A DNA stretch of 64,000 nt from Sorghum bicolor (Eukaryota > Streptophyta > Magnoliopsida > Poales > Poaceae). The notes below the pieces were generated by a model, which was given only the letters and a program-made list of their open reading frames with translations, was not told the origin of the DNA and did not search any database. The stretch is taken from contig NC_012879.2 in the NCBI RefSeq assembly GCF_000003195.3, positions 23,673,367 to 23,737,366 on the forward strand, written 5' to 3'. The position numbers and the translations under genes were made by a program. This document shows, in pieces, positions 34,561-44,875 of this stretch; within the stretch, counting starts at the first letter, position 1; each line of letters opens with the position of its first letter.

Positions 34561-35640
34561 GGAATGCACAAGAAAACATGGTTTAAAATGAATCCTAACA
34601 AGTGTGCATTTGGTGCATCGGCAGGACAATTTCTTGGTTTCATGGTACATCAAAGAAGAATTGAAATTAGCAGGAGATCTATTGATGCCATCAACAAGAT
34701 AGTTGCTCCTACCAATAAAACTGAGCTCCAGTCTTTGATCGGCAAAATAAATTTTATCAGACGGTTTATATCTAATTTGTCTGGTAAAATTCTTGCTTTT
34801 AGTCCTTTACTTAAATTGAAAGCCGATCAAGAGTTTATATGGGGAAAAGAGCAACAGTTAGCCTTAGATGAAATCAAGAATTATTTGACAAATCCTCCAG
34901 TTTTGATTCCACCTCAGCAAGGAAAGCCCTTTAGATTATATTTGTCTACCGATCGAATGGTCATTGGTTCGGCTTTGATTCAAGAATTTGAGGGGAAGAA
35001 GCGTGTGATTTATTATTTAAGCAAAAGGCTAGTTGATGCTGAGACCAGGTATTCGGCACTTGAAAAATTATGTTTATGCCTATATTTTTCATGTATCTAG
35101 TTAAGACACTATTTGCTATCGGCTGAATGCACTGTTATACGCAAAGATGATGTAGTCCGATACATGTTATCTATGCCGATTATGAGTGGTAGAATCGGTA
35201 AATGGATTTTGGCAGTGTCGGAATTTGATCTACGTTACGAATCGGCTAAGGCAGTTAAAGGACAGATTATGGCCGATTTTGTGACTCAACATTGCGGTAT
35301 GACGGGTACTTTAGAAATTGTTCCTTGGACGCTCTTCTTTGATGGATCCACGTGTGACTGGGGGGCAGGAATCGGTATAGTATTAGTTTCTCCTCAGGGA
35401 AAGAAGTATGAGTTTTCTCTGCCGATTGTTGCTACGTCAACCAATAATCAAGCTGAATATCAAGCTTTGATCAAAGGGTTGGAATTATTAAAAGAGGTTC
35501 ATGCTGATGCTGTTGAGATCTTCGGCGATTCTATGCTTGTTATAAATCAGCTGGCTGGGATTTATGAGTGCCGAAGCGAAGTCTTGATAACCTATTATGA
35601 ACGGAGTATGCAGCTATTAAAGGAATTCAAGGATTTCTGA
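34561..35640 (+). pseudogene. Element 2 RNase H and archaeal-type RNase H
   Basis: Connection/RNase H from 34580 (MNPNKCAFGASAGQFLGF) to about 35300, interrupted by a TAG near 35098. The second, archaeal-type RNase H follows (FFDGSTCDWGAG, NNQAEYQAL, EIFGDS). The frame ends at TGA 35638-35640 in EFKDF-stop-LEHVPR. Element 1 has TGA at the same codon. Confidence 0.82.
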
Positions 35641-36945
35641 TTAGAGCATGTTCCTCGATTGCATAATGAGGAGGCTAATCGGTTGGCTCAGCATGCCTCG
35701 GGATATCAACCCATATTTAACACGTTATCGGCAATCGGTGCTGATGATTGGAGAAAGGAGATCATTGATTATTTAAAGGATCCATCGAAAAAGGTTGAGA
35801 GGCGTGTCAGGTTTCAAGCTACTAAGTACGTACTCTTTGGTGATGATGAGGCTAAAAGTTTGGTAGGAGAAATCCATGAAGGAGTATGTGGAGCACATAA
35901 GTCGGCTTTTAAGATGAAATGGATGATTAGGAGAAACGGGTATTATTGGCCTACCATACTCGAAGATTGCTTTAAATATTTCAAAGGATGTCAAAAGTTT
36001 GGCAATATTCAAAGGGCACCCGCATCGGTTATGAATCCTATTATTAAACCTTGGCCGTTTCGGGGATGGGCTATTGATTTGATCGGCCAGATTTACCCGC
36101 CATCAAGTAAAGGGCATAAGTTCATCTTAGTTGCCACTGATTATTTCACTAAGTGGGTTGAAGCTATTCCTTTGAAGAAAGTAACATCGGCCAATATGAT
36201 TGATTTTGTGAAAGAGCATATTATTTACCGATTTGGTATTCCTCAAACAATTACTACCGATCAGGGTACCATGTTTACATCAGGAGAGTTTGATGGATTT
36301 GCAATCGGTATGGGGATTAAAGTGTTGAACTCTTCCCCTTATTATGCTCAAGCCAACGGGCAGGCCGAGGCGTCTAACAAAGGAATTATTAAACTCATCA
36401 AACGAAAGATTGAAGAAAATCCCAGAAGGTGGCATACATTGTTAAGTGAGGCTTTATGGTCATATCGGATGGCATGTCATGGGTCGACTAAAGTTTCACC
36501 TTATCAGTTGGTGTATGGACATGATGCAGTGCTACCATGGGAAATTAAGACCGGATCTAGGCGACTATCTTTTCAAGATCACCTGGCTGCCGATGACTAT
36601 GCCACTTTGATGAAAGATGAGTTAGATGATTTGGCAGGGCATCGGCTGAGGGCTTTGATGAGTATAGAAGAAAATAAAAAGAGAGTTGCTAGGTGGTACG
36701 ATAAAAAGGTAAAACCTAAGGAGTTTGCCGATGGAGATTTGGTGTGGAAACTAATCTTACCGATTGGGACTAAAAGTTTAAAATTTGGGAAGTGGTCTCC
36801 TAATTGGGAAGGTCCTTATCGGATAAACTGGTCTGCTCCTAGTAATGCTTATATTTTGGAAACCCTCAAAGGAGTTGAATTTCCTAGAGCATTGAATGGA
36901 AAATACTTAAAGAAATACTACCCAAGCATATGGGTCGACGCATGA
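35641..36945 (+). pseudogene. Element 2 integrase
   Basis: Long open frame (428 codons from 35659) with GWAIDLIG, TTDQGTMF and NGQAEASN, so the D-D-E core is preserved. Two deletions relative to element 1 affect the N-terminal zinc region: about 20 residues after KYVL, and three residues including a cysteine of the GCQGC pair (here FKGCQKFG). The protein ends SIWVDA-stop. The C-terminal chain keeps the RINWSAPSNAYILETL block typical of this family. Confidence 0.85.
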
Positions 36946-37105
36946 AAGTTTAAGTGCCGATGACATTCCTATCGGCTGGATTAAAGTGTATCTAGGACTG
37001 AGTATGATGTTTTTTTTAAAAAAATGCTGATAACAGTTCTCTAGGCTAGACCAAAATAGTCAGCAATCTCTAAAGGCAGAACAAGACATGCCGCCGATGA
37101 AGAGC

Positions 37106-37185
37106 TTATATATTCAGCAGGGTTTGGATAGCCGATATGGCGCGCGGACGGATTTGATCAGCTTCTTCTATCTCCTTGATGTCTT
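37106..37185 (-). pseudogene. C-terminal coding tail of the element 2 PMD gene, left of the CACTA
   Basis: Minus-strand coding for IKEIEEADQIR...ISAIQTLLN-stop, homologous to the last ~25 codons of the element 1 PMD gene. It is cut from the rest of the gene (51927-55186) by the CACTA insertion. The stop codon is 160 bp from the pol stop at 36945. Confidence 0.8.
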
Positions 37186-37211
37186 CACTACTAAATTTTT
37201 ACCCTATTGCA
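37186..37211 (+). repeat. CACTA left terminal inverted repeat
   Basis: 26 bp identical to the reverse complement of 51901-51926; the next base differs. Begins CACTA. Confidence 0.95.
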
Positions 37212-37700
37212 CTGCCTAATTTTTGATGTTATAGGGCTAAAATTGATGCGATAGCTCAGTATCTCATCAATTTCTCGTTTGATGGGAGCCGATGCAAGTG
37301 GTCTTGATGCAATATCCTTTCGCATCGGTTTGTTGTGGCTGATGTGAGAAGCAGCTATTGCATCGTCCATCCGTTGTCTCTTGCATAAAAAATGAGAGAT
37401 GCAATAGCTTATTGCATCAAAATCATACTGTTGCAATACATCAATTGCAACGACTAACGTTGGGTGCAATAGTGTATATTGCATCAATATTATGTTTGAT
37501 GCAATAGAACCTATTGCATCACCATTTTGGTTTGGTGCAATATGAACTATTGCATCGACTTTATGTTCAATGCAATACAAACTATTGCATCGACGTGAGG
37601 TTGGGTGCAATACAAACTATTACAACGACATGAGCTTCGATGCAATACAAACTATTGCATCGACATGAGGTTCGATGCACAAGGAACTATTGCATCGATA
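37212..37700. repeat. CACTA left subterminal repeat array
   Basis: ATTGCATCGAC, GATGCAATA and CAATACAAACTATTGCATC recur about every 25-45 bp in both orientations, often as paired inverted copies. This is the usual layout of TNPA-type binding sites in CACTA elements. No gene is supported here. Confidence 0.8.
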
Positions 37701-37889
37701 TGGTGTTTATGGGAACAGAATGAATTAATTGCACAGAAATTCATAAAATTACAAAATTCAATGGCACAGAAAGGCAATCATATTAATAACTTGGATCATC
37801 ATCATTCAATAGTTTGTACAATATAAGGAAGTCAAAGGCCTTCCTACTTCAAAGAAGATAATTGCAAAGTTCAAACTGCATTACAAACC

Positions 37890-40800
37890 ACTAACTTATG
37901 TTAGAAAAAGGCAATCATAAACAAAAATACATGTCTCTTAGCATAGGTGAACATGACATCTTTCTCGTTGCACAATATTTGATTCAATTCAGCTTGCCAA
38001 GACTCCCTCAAGGTTGATTGTCCTAAAAAAGTCAAAATGACATTCATTAGTAATATATAGTTGATCACACAGTGGAACCTAAAATAGACAGCTCATAGCC
38101 CATGCAAAAGAAAGGTTGTTCTGTACCAGATAAATGAAAGAAGAGAATAGATATTTCATCTTCCATATTATATCGTACAGAAACATACATGTATAAGTGG
38201 ACAAAGTTGATGTCAATAATCTGGACAACAACTTAAGATGACACCTGATTCATGTATAAGATTTCCAGCTCATACCTTTCCTCCTTTCTTTCTTGTATCT
38301 CGCTTTTTATTTGCAGCACTATTCCTCAATGTTTGTGATGTAATAAATCTCACTGACTCACTACTGCCTTTGTCATTTGTGAAAAGTGATATGTTGCCAT
38401 TGCTGCGAGTTAGGCGACATGGTGGGATTCTCATTTGTTTGGTCAATAATACACTGAGACTGCTTCGGTCTGCAAAAACCAGATGATTTGAAGGAGCAAT
38501 CACGACTTTAGCATTTCTATGAATCTGTTCAACTATAGGTATACATGCAGTAGTCAAGTAAATAAATCATAACTAGAGATTTACAAGTCCAAATGACATG
38601 CAGCAAGACATACTGGAAATCTTATGGAATTGCGTACATTTCATCTTCAATCATACAAACATTATTCTCAAGTTTAACAGGTCGAAATTACATAAGTACA
38701 GAAATCTATCATGTCAAGACAGAGAGCAACCAAACGTATCACCTAACTTTGCACAGCTGTGGTATGCAAACCATAGGGTCAATTACCATGAACTTTTAGA
38801 AGCAGATAGATACATGAATTGTCTACAACTTTTGTATTGACATGTTTTTCAGAGAATCAAATTAACATGGTGAATTTTGCAAAGTTTTTAAAATTGTCCC
38901 GAAATACAATCAAACCAGACAACAAACTTATTAAGCATGTAACTCATAAACCATCAGACCTAGGAACATGAAAATTTATCACAACCAAGATAAGATAATT
39001 ATCTACATCTTTGGTATTTATTAAAACCATAGAAAACATCATTTCCACCTCAAAAATAATTGCACAATCAAAACTGCATATGCTGCCCAAACAGTAGAGG
39101 TACAAACATAGACAAAAAACTGATATTACCTGTTGCACATGTTCTGGTCCTTGGCTGGGGGTGGGAACAACAGTAGGTCCATTAGAAGGTTCATTATGTG
39201 TGGCCAGGGTAGTTTCTGTACCAGCCTTCATATTGAAAAAAAAAGATGCACACATGACCTCAAGATTAAATGTATGTATCCATTACATTGCAGGTTCCAT
39301 TTATCAAAAGATAATACCCCAAATCTGCAACTTCATTTTCACCAACTTTATTATAAATACTAGTAGTAGTACTGGTAGTGAATTCTTTAGGCTGAGGGGC
39401 TATTTCTTCAGGCTGAGGGGCTGTTTCTTCAGGCTGAGCGGCTGTAGTGGTTGGTGCAGCATTCTTGCATTTGCGTTATAAGGAGAAACATTAGCACTGA
39501 AGCATTGTTAAAATACATGATATTGCTTACAGTTGAGAATTAGAATTATTACCAAAGGCGGTGCTTGATTGTGTTGTTTGATTAGCAAAAAAAAACTCTT
39601 GCCTTAGTTCTTCTCTAATCTTGTTGCCTGTACTCTCCAGTTGTTGTTCTAGCTGTTGAATTTTTTCCTTGTCTTTCTCCCTCTCTGCGGCTTCAACGGA
39701 AAGCTGTTCTTTTAACTTATGTACCTCAGCTTGCATCTCAGTATTCTTCTATTGGGCTGCTGCTGCTAATGCAGGTGCACGAGCTTGCTCTTCAATTCGT
39801 TCATTCATCAGTTGGCTTCGGGTCGGATACTTTGCCAAGTATCCATGTCCAGGACCTTTCCTGCTCTTGCATCCAGTTGTTTCCTTGTAGGTTTCACGAA
39901 GAATGTGCCTTTCTTGTTCCTTTGAAATCACAGAAGCGTCCAACTCAATTCTCTCTACAATTTTGGAGAAGGTGCTTTCCTAAAATTAAGAACACAGTTA
40001 GTGTTTTTAGCTTTAGCAAGTAGCAATAGCAGTTACAGTTCAAGTAAAATAAGAATTAGGTAAAATGGATACTTTGGAAATTGAACTATATCAATTAGAT
40101 TCATGTACTACTTACTTCCTCTAAACATCGAAGTCCATGTTAATCATGGAAATATATTTGCTTAGCAAAGCATGTTGAGAGCTAAAAAGCAATGGACAGT
40201 TGAGCACTAGCATTTTAAAGAATTATATCACATTCAAGAGATAACGAACACAAGGACAAAGAGAGGACTGAACACAAGTTTGAGGATAGATAACTATATC
40301 ATTCACGTAACATATTTACAACAGAAAAAAACTTTTTAGATAACTCATGAGTTAACTATATGACATGTATAGTAACGAACAAAGTAGTACTTACATATAT
40401 TTCCTTAGCAGCATCAGAAGACCATCGACCTTCCTTGCTGCGTGTACTCCTCCAAAGTGCCAAATCATCTGGCTCATCACCAGTCTCTAGGTTTCTCTGA
40501 TATGAGAAAATTAAATAATGTAACTGTTTAGGTAAAAAAATAAGATTAGGTAAGATATCCTTACCTGCTCATAACTAACTTGTGAAAAAGGTTTTGATTC
40601 TGTAAGATGTAGTGTCTGTCGATGCTGAGAATTGCTAGAGTTTGTGTTGCTTATTCGCTAATATAAACATAGATATGTTAGTTGCACTAAAAAATACAGA
40701 AAATAATGACATATATGTCAGAGGTCTGGAACCTGAAATTTGTCACTTCCAAAATATAACACCAAGTAGTGCCACTCGACAATGTCCAAATCTTCTGGCT

Positions 40801-42178
40801 TATGTCTCATTCTTTGATGGTAACTATTGTATGCCTTGTATGTGGAACTCAATTGAGCTCGCCATCCTCTGTAACGTTCCTTTGCAATCTTCCATATCCT
40901 AGCCTTCTCAACATCATTATTTTCAATGTTCCACCTAACCTTCTCACGACCAACAAATTGTGAACAATTTAGATATTAGAAAGAATTAATTTAGCATATG
41001 CGGGAGGAAGACTGTAACATACAATTATATCTCGTGCTATTTTATCTTTAACATTCTGATCTACATCTCCCCACTTTTGAACTCCAATAAGTGGAGTCCT
41101 TTTCCTTGTAAACTTTACTATTTCATCAATAAACGCGCGATAGTTTTCTCCTATAGGGCCGCCTTGCGTGGATGAGAAATCTATACTAAGTTTATGACTA
41201 CCAAGTTTAAATCTCTTAGCATCGACCGATAAACCTTTAACGGTTCCACGCCCAATCTTTCTCTTGTCGCCAACCCCTACAATAAAAATGATGTTATAAA
41301 ATTGAACGTTTGTAAACATTAATAATCAGCATTTTCGTATTATAGTTTTGCCTGAACACTCTGGACCATTGCATACCTTTCTGAGAGGCCTTTGGCCTGC
41401 GAGCATGAGATGGAAACTGCATTGGTGTTACGCTGTTGTCACCACTTCCATCTTCTTCAATGGTTTCATCATCTAAAAATGCATCTGCACATACAAACAA
41501 GTGAAAGTACACACTTACAATGGAGTTGGAAATATATACATCAAGTTGTACTAGTGCCAAGATAATTCAAATTCATATTACGAATATCTTGAAGAAGCCC
41601 TTCCTGCCTCAACCGTTCTCTATATGTTGCAACAGTATTCAGCCGGGTGTCATCCTTAAATTCTGTGAAATGCATATAGATGTTATATATGTAGTGTGAG
41701 TTTTAGAACAGTACCTAAAGTTCATTTAGATGCATTTTTCAAGTACATTATTACCTGGATTGTTTTCATCCTGTGGCAGCTTCTGAAGCCACACCTTGTA
41801 TGCATCAATGTTTTTATCCTGAATTCCATTTCCACTAACTTTCTCATGTGTACTACGTTGCTTAATGGGTGTAATTGAATATTGTCCTTCTCGATCTTGC
41901 TGAGTTGTTGAAACTGCTAACCTAACTATCTTTTCTTCTAAACAATCTTCTATCATTGCTAATGCATCTTCTTCGTAATTTATAGGCAGCAGCAAAGCAC
42001 TATCGTTCCCACATCTCTTGAAATAGTACATGAAGTCCCTCGAAGAATAACCCATCTTAACTTTGAACTTTAATAAGTTGGCAAAGGTGACTCTAGCACG
42101 GTCAATGTCCAATATGGCACGACTCTGGTCCTTGGGGGCCCCTGAGAAATCAATAAGTACTTGCCAAATATCTCCCAT
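37890..42178 (-). pseudogene. TNPA/Ptta-type (En/Spm) transposase-accessory gene with in-frame TAG
   Basis: Multi-exon minus-strand gene from ATG 42178 (MGDIWQVLIDFSG). Further exons include KIGRGTVKGLSV...KWGDVDQNVKDKI (~41000-41280; plant Ptta/En-Spm domain), FVGREKVRWNIENNDVEKAR...AYNSYHQRMRHKPEDLD (~40740-40965), RSKEGRWSSDAAKEIY (~40400-40500), and a coiled coil (AEVHKLKEQLSVEAAEREKD, ~39527-39735). A run of APQPEE repeats (~39370-39450) and C-terminal pieces near 38270-38480 and 37930-38010 follow. An in-frame TAG at 39749-39751 separates RAPALAAAAQ from the coiled coil. TNPA-like proteins bind subterminal repeats. Exon limits were not all resolved. Confidence 0.7.
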
Positions 42179-42552
42179 TTTCCTACAGAAAAAATATTTT
42201 CACTTCATTCAACATAAGTTCACGAAATACAGTGAATGCCATGGCCTTGTTTGGTTCAGGAAGTAGTTATAATAGGTCGCAAACACATGTTAAGTTACAG
42301 ACAATAATAATCATTATTTGAGAATGATATATAGGCGCCACTAAAAAATGATGATAACATCCAGAAACACTTGTTAATTGAATATAATAATTATCAATAT
42401 ACTGGTGTGCTGCATCAAGCTGCTCGGCAGAGTGAAGTCTTGAAAACAAAATTATTTTCAAAATAGAAATCTCACCCCAAATCAACATATGCATCCAACA
42501 AACAAACTAAAATGTTCAATATGCATCCACAAACAAAGGTAAAATATTAATC

Positions 42553-43042
42553 TTTGCAGCAACTAAGCTTTTGAATGCCAACTCCATGAGCAGCCATCCC
42601 CATGCCCCCTATATCTATCGTGACCTGCAAATTTAATTTTAGAATACTCCAACTCATTCAGAAATCAATGGCACTTCAAGAATAACAAATCCATAGCAGC
42701 TAATTTCTATCAGCTAATTCAGAGGTTAAATCTGAGGTTATTGCCGACTCAAGAAACAATTAGCAATTGCCTTTTAAGACATAGAAGGGAGTAATTCATG
42801 AGTAACTCAAGAAACAATTAGCAATTAGCAATTAGGAATTTTGGGATTTCATGAGAACCTCTTGCTGGACCTGGACGTAGGAGATGGGGATCTCATGGAC
42901 GGAGGAGACGGTGAGGACAGAGGAGTCGGCAACCTCGTGGTGGACGGCCTCCGCGGTGGCGGCGGCGACGTCGAGCTCCTGGTGAACGGCCGCTGCGGAG
43001 GTGGTGGCGATGACAGCCTTGGTGTGGTCTTCTCCATTGCGG
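42553..43042 (-). other. Possible small two-exon gene or TNPA leader
   Basis: A GC-rich block has an ATG at ~43037 opening a 62-codon proline/serine-rich frame. Another frame of the same block reads ELDVAAATAEAVHHEVADSS and SVHEIPISYVQVQQE, and can be joined through a GT-AG intron to VTIDIGGMGMAAHGVGIQKL...CCKD-stop (42627-42553), but it has no ATG. It could be a captured exon pair or the 5' leader of the TNPA gene. I do not recognise it. Confidence 0.3.
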
Positions 43043-43270
43043 CCGGGAGTGGAGAAGATGCGAAGACAAAAACTGCTTGGCTGGGGGCGGCGGCTATATT
43101 AGGGTCGGAGTAATTAGCAGGTGCTTAGCGGGCCCGTTTGTTTTCTCACGGTAGAAGGGCGCGTGCTCTAAAATTTTGGCGGTAGTTTGGTTCACGGACT
43201 TTGGGTGTGCGCGCGCCTGACCAAAAAATTAATGATCTGATAAAAAAATAAGAAGACTTTTGGTGCGCAT

Positions 43271-43498
43271 TATTTACTTCCCAAACAAATTGCAAAATAT
43301 TTGAAGATTTCTCGTCACATAGAATGTTACGGCAAATGCATAGCACTAAATATAGATAAAAAATAACTAATTTCACAATTTACATGTAATTTGTAAAAAT
43401 ATTTTTCCAGGCCATATTTGCAAGGATAATATTTGTCAAACCCTAAATAAAAGTGCTAAAATATCTATTTTGCAAAGACATTATAACTAAACAAGGCC
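43271..43498. mobile_element. MITE copy F inside the CACTA
   Basis: Same family as 7434-7665, in the orientation of copy D. Words CTCGTCACATAGAATGTTA, GCACTAAATATAGATAAAA and AAGTGCTAAAATATC; right end AACTAAACAAGGCC. The left terminus is decayed. Confidence 0.55.
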
Positions 43499-43529
43499 TA
43501 GGCCATATACGTACATATCTCTAATATAT

Positions 43530-43960
43530 TTTCGTCATCGAACTCAGATGACATGACCGTCACCACCAACAAGGGCACGACATCAATGTCTCCGCTAGCG
43601 CTAGCGGTGAACCCAAACGTGGACCACCTAGGGTTCCACATGTGTTGTACTTCGTGGTGGATCCCAAGTACATCTTACGTAGTGCTGGGGGTGAACCCAC
43701 ACGTGGACATGTCGTGACACGACCGTCACCACCAACAAAGGCACGGCGACGACATCTTACGTAGTGCCGGCGGTGAACCCACATGTGGACATGTTGTGAC
43801 AACCTTTGACATCTGTCATAGTTTGTGGCGGTTCCCAAGTACATCTCCCTGACGTCGTCGTCCTCTGAATCCGACGACACGACCGTTAGGACCGATAGTT
43901 GCATGGTGATGACATCTCGGGTAGCACCAGAAACGATCCCGCATATGCAAATGACACATG
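43530..43960. repeat. Diverged ~160-bp tandem repeat inside the CACTA
   Basis: GACA(T/C)GACCGTCACCACCAACAA occurs at ~43551 and ~43717, and a diverged GACACGACCGTTAGGACC at ~43874. Each is followed by GACATC and a GTGAACCCA-type word. The 183-codon minus-strand ORF across it simply follows the repeat, so I do not call a gene. Confidence 0.6.
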
Positions 43961-44352
43961 ACACTAGAAGGTGATCTTCGCCATCACCAACAATTAAATT
44001 CTCTGTCACATGTAGTTGAGGAACTAGACTTTTAGGACATGGTTTGAGGGCATGCCAAGCGCCTCGACTTGAAGACATTCCCAAACCCTTTGCTCGCAAG
44101 CTTTGCACTTGCCGAGTTCGTATCTAGAACTGACCACCAACTCAGCACGTGGCATTCGGACCTGGTTAGACCCGTCGGCGCGGCCGAGTATGACAAAAAG
44201 TAGTGAACATTCTTTATGGCAACCATGTAAAAGGCAAAGAGATAGAGCGCGACATTAAGCTAAGACTGAGGAGCAATGGAATTAAAATAATATAAATGGT
44301 GTTGTAATGATGAATTAATAAATTTTAGTAAAAATTATTGAAAGACACGTTG

Positions 44353-44456
44353 AACTCCAAAAGTCAAACAAAGAATTGTTGAAAAAAATACAAAAATATT
44401 GACATGTAACTCCAAAAGTCAAACAAAGAATTGTTGAAAAAAATACAAAAATATTG
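44353..44456 (+). repeat. Nearly perfect 55-bp direct duplication
   Basis: AACTCCAAAAGTCAAACAAA starts at 44353 and again at 44408. About 49 bp are identical by eye, up to CAAAAATATTG. It lies upstream of the cargo gene promoter. Confidence 0.9.
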
Positions 44457-44684
44457 GCACTAGACTAGCCAGTGGCCTAACAACAGTCTCCACAAAGCCG
44501 AGCATGACTTGAGCAAGCCCAACAAAGTAGCAGCGTGGTCAGGGTGGTGATAGAGCAAGTGAGTTCATTTGAGCTTGCAGCCTTGAACTTTTAAGCAGAG
44601 CTCTACATCATTGAATTGGCGATATGGGACTAAAGTTATTGCTCAGTGCTGGGATAGCATCACAGAGGCGCGAGGTGATTCGTA

Positions 44685-44701
44685 TTGGGCCGGCCCATGT
44701 G
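44685..44701 (+). promoter_or_regulatory. Site II-type palindrome in the cargo gene promoter
   Basis: TTGGGCCGGCCCATG, about 175 bp before the ATG of the cargo gene. TGGGCC/GGCCCA site II elements are TCP-factor sites common in promoters of plant housekeeping and growth genes. This is unusual for a transposon promoter and supports a host origin of the segment. Confidence 0.5.
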
Positions 44702-44875
44702 ACCCATCCAATTCCATAAAACCCTTTGACACACCCGTGACCCACCTGACTCTGTGACCCCCCCACGTGAGTCCCCTCAGTTCCATCCTCAACCTCGAGT
44801 CACACGGCGGGCGACGGCGGCAGCGGTGGATTCATTCCCACGACGACGCCGACATTGTAGACGGAGGCGCCGGCC

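Noticed and set aside
37200..37700. CRISPR-like array
   Set aside because: Short repeats occur in both orientations without uniform spacers and lie just inside CACTA termini in a plant genome; they are subterminal repeats.
43560..44108. 182-codon minus-strand ORF in the CACTA
   Set aside because: Follows a ~160-bp tandem repeat and shows no domain; treated as repeat.
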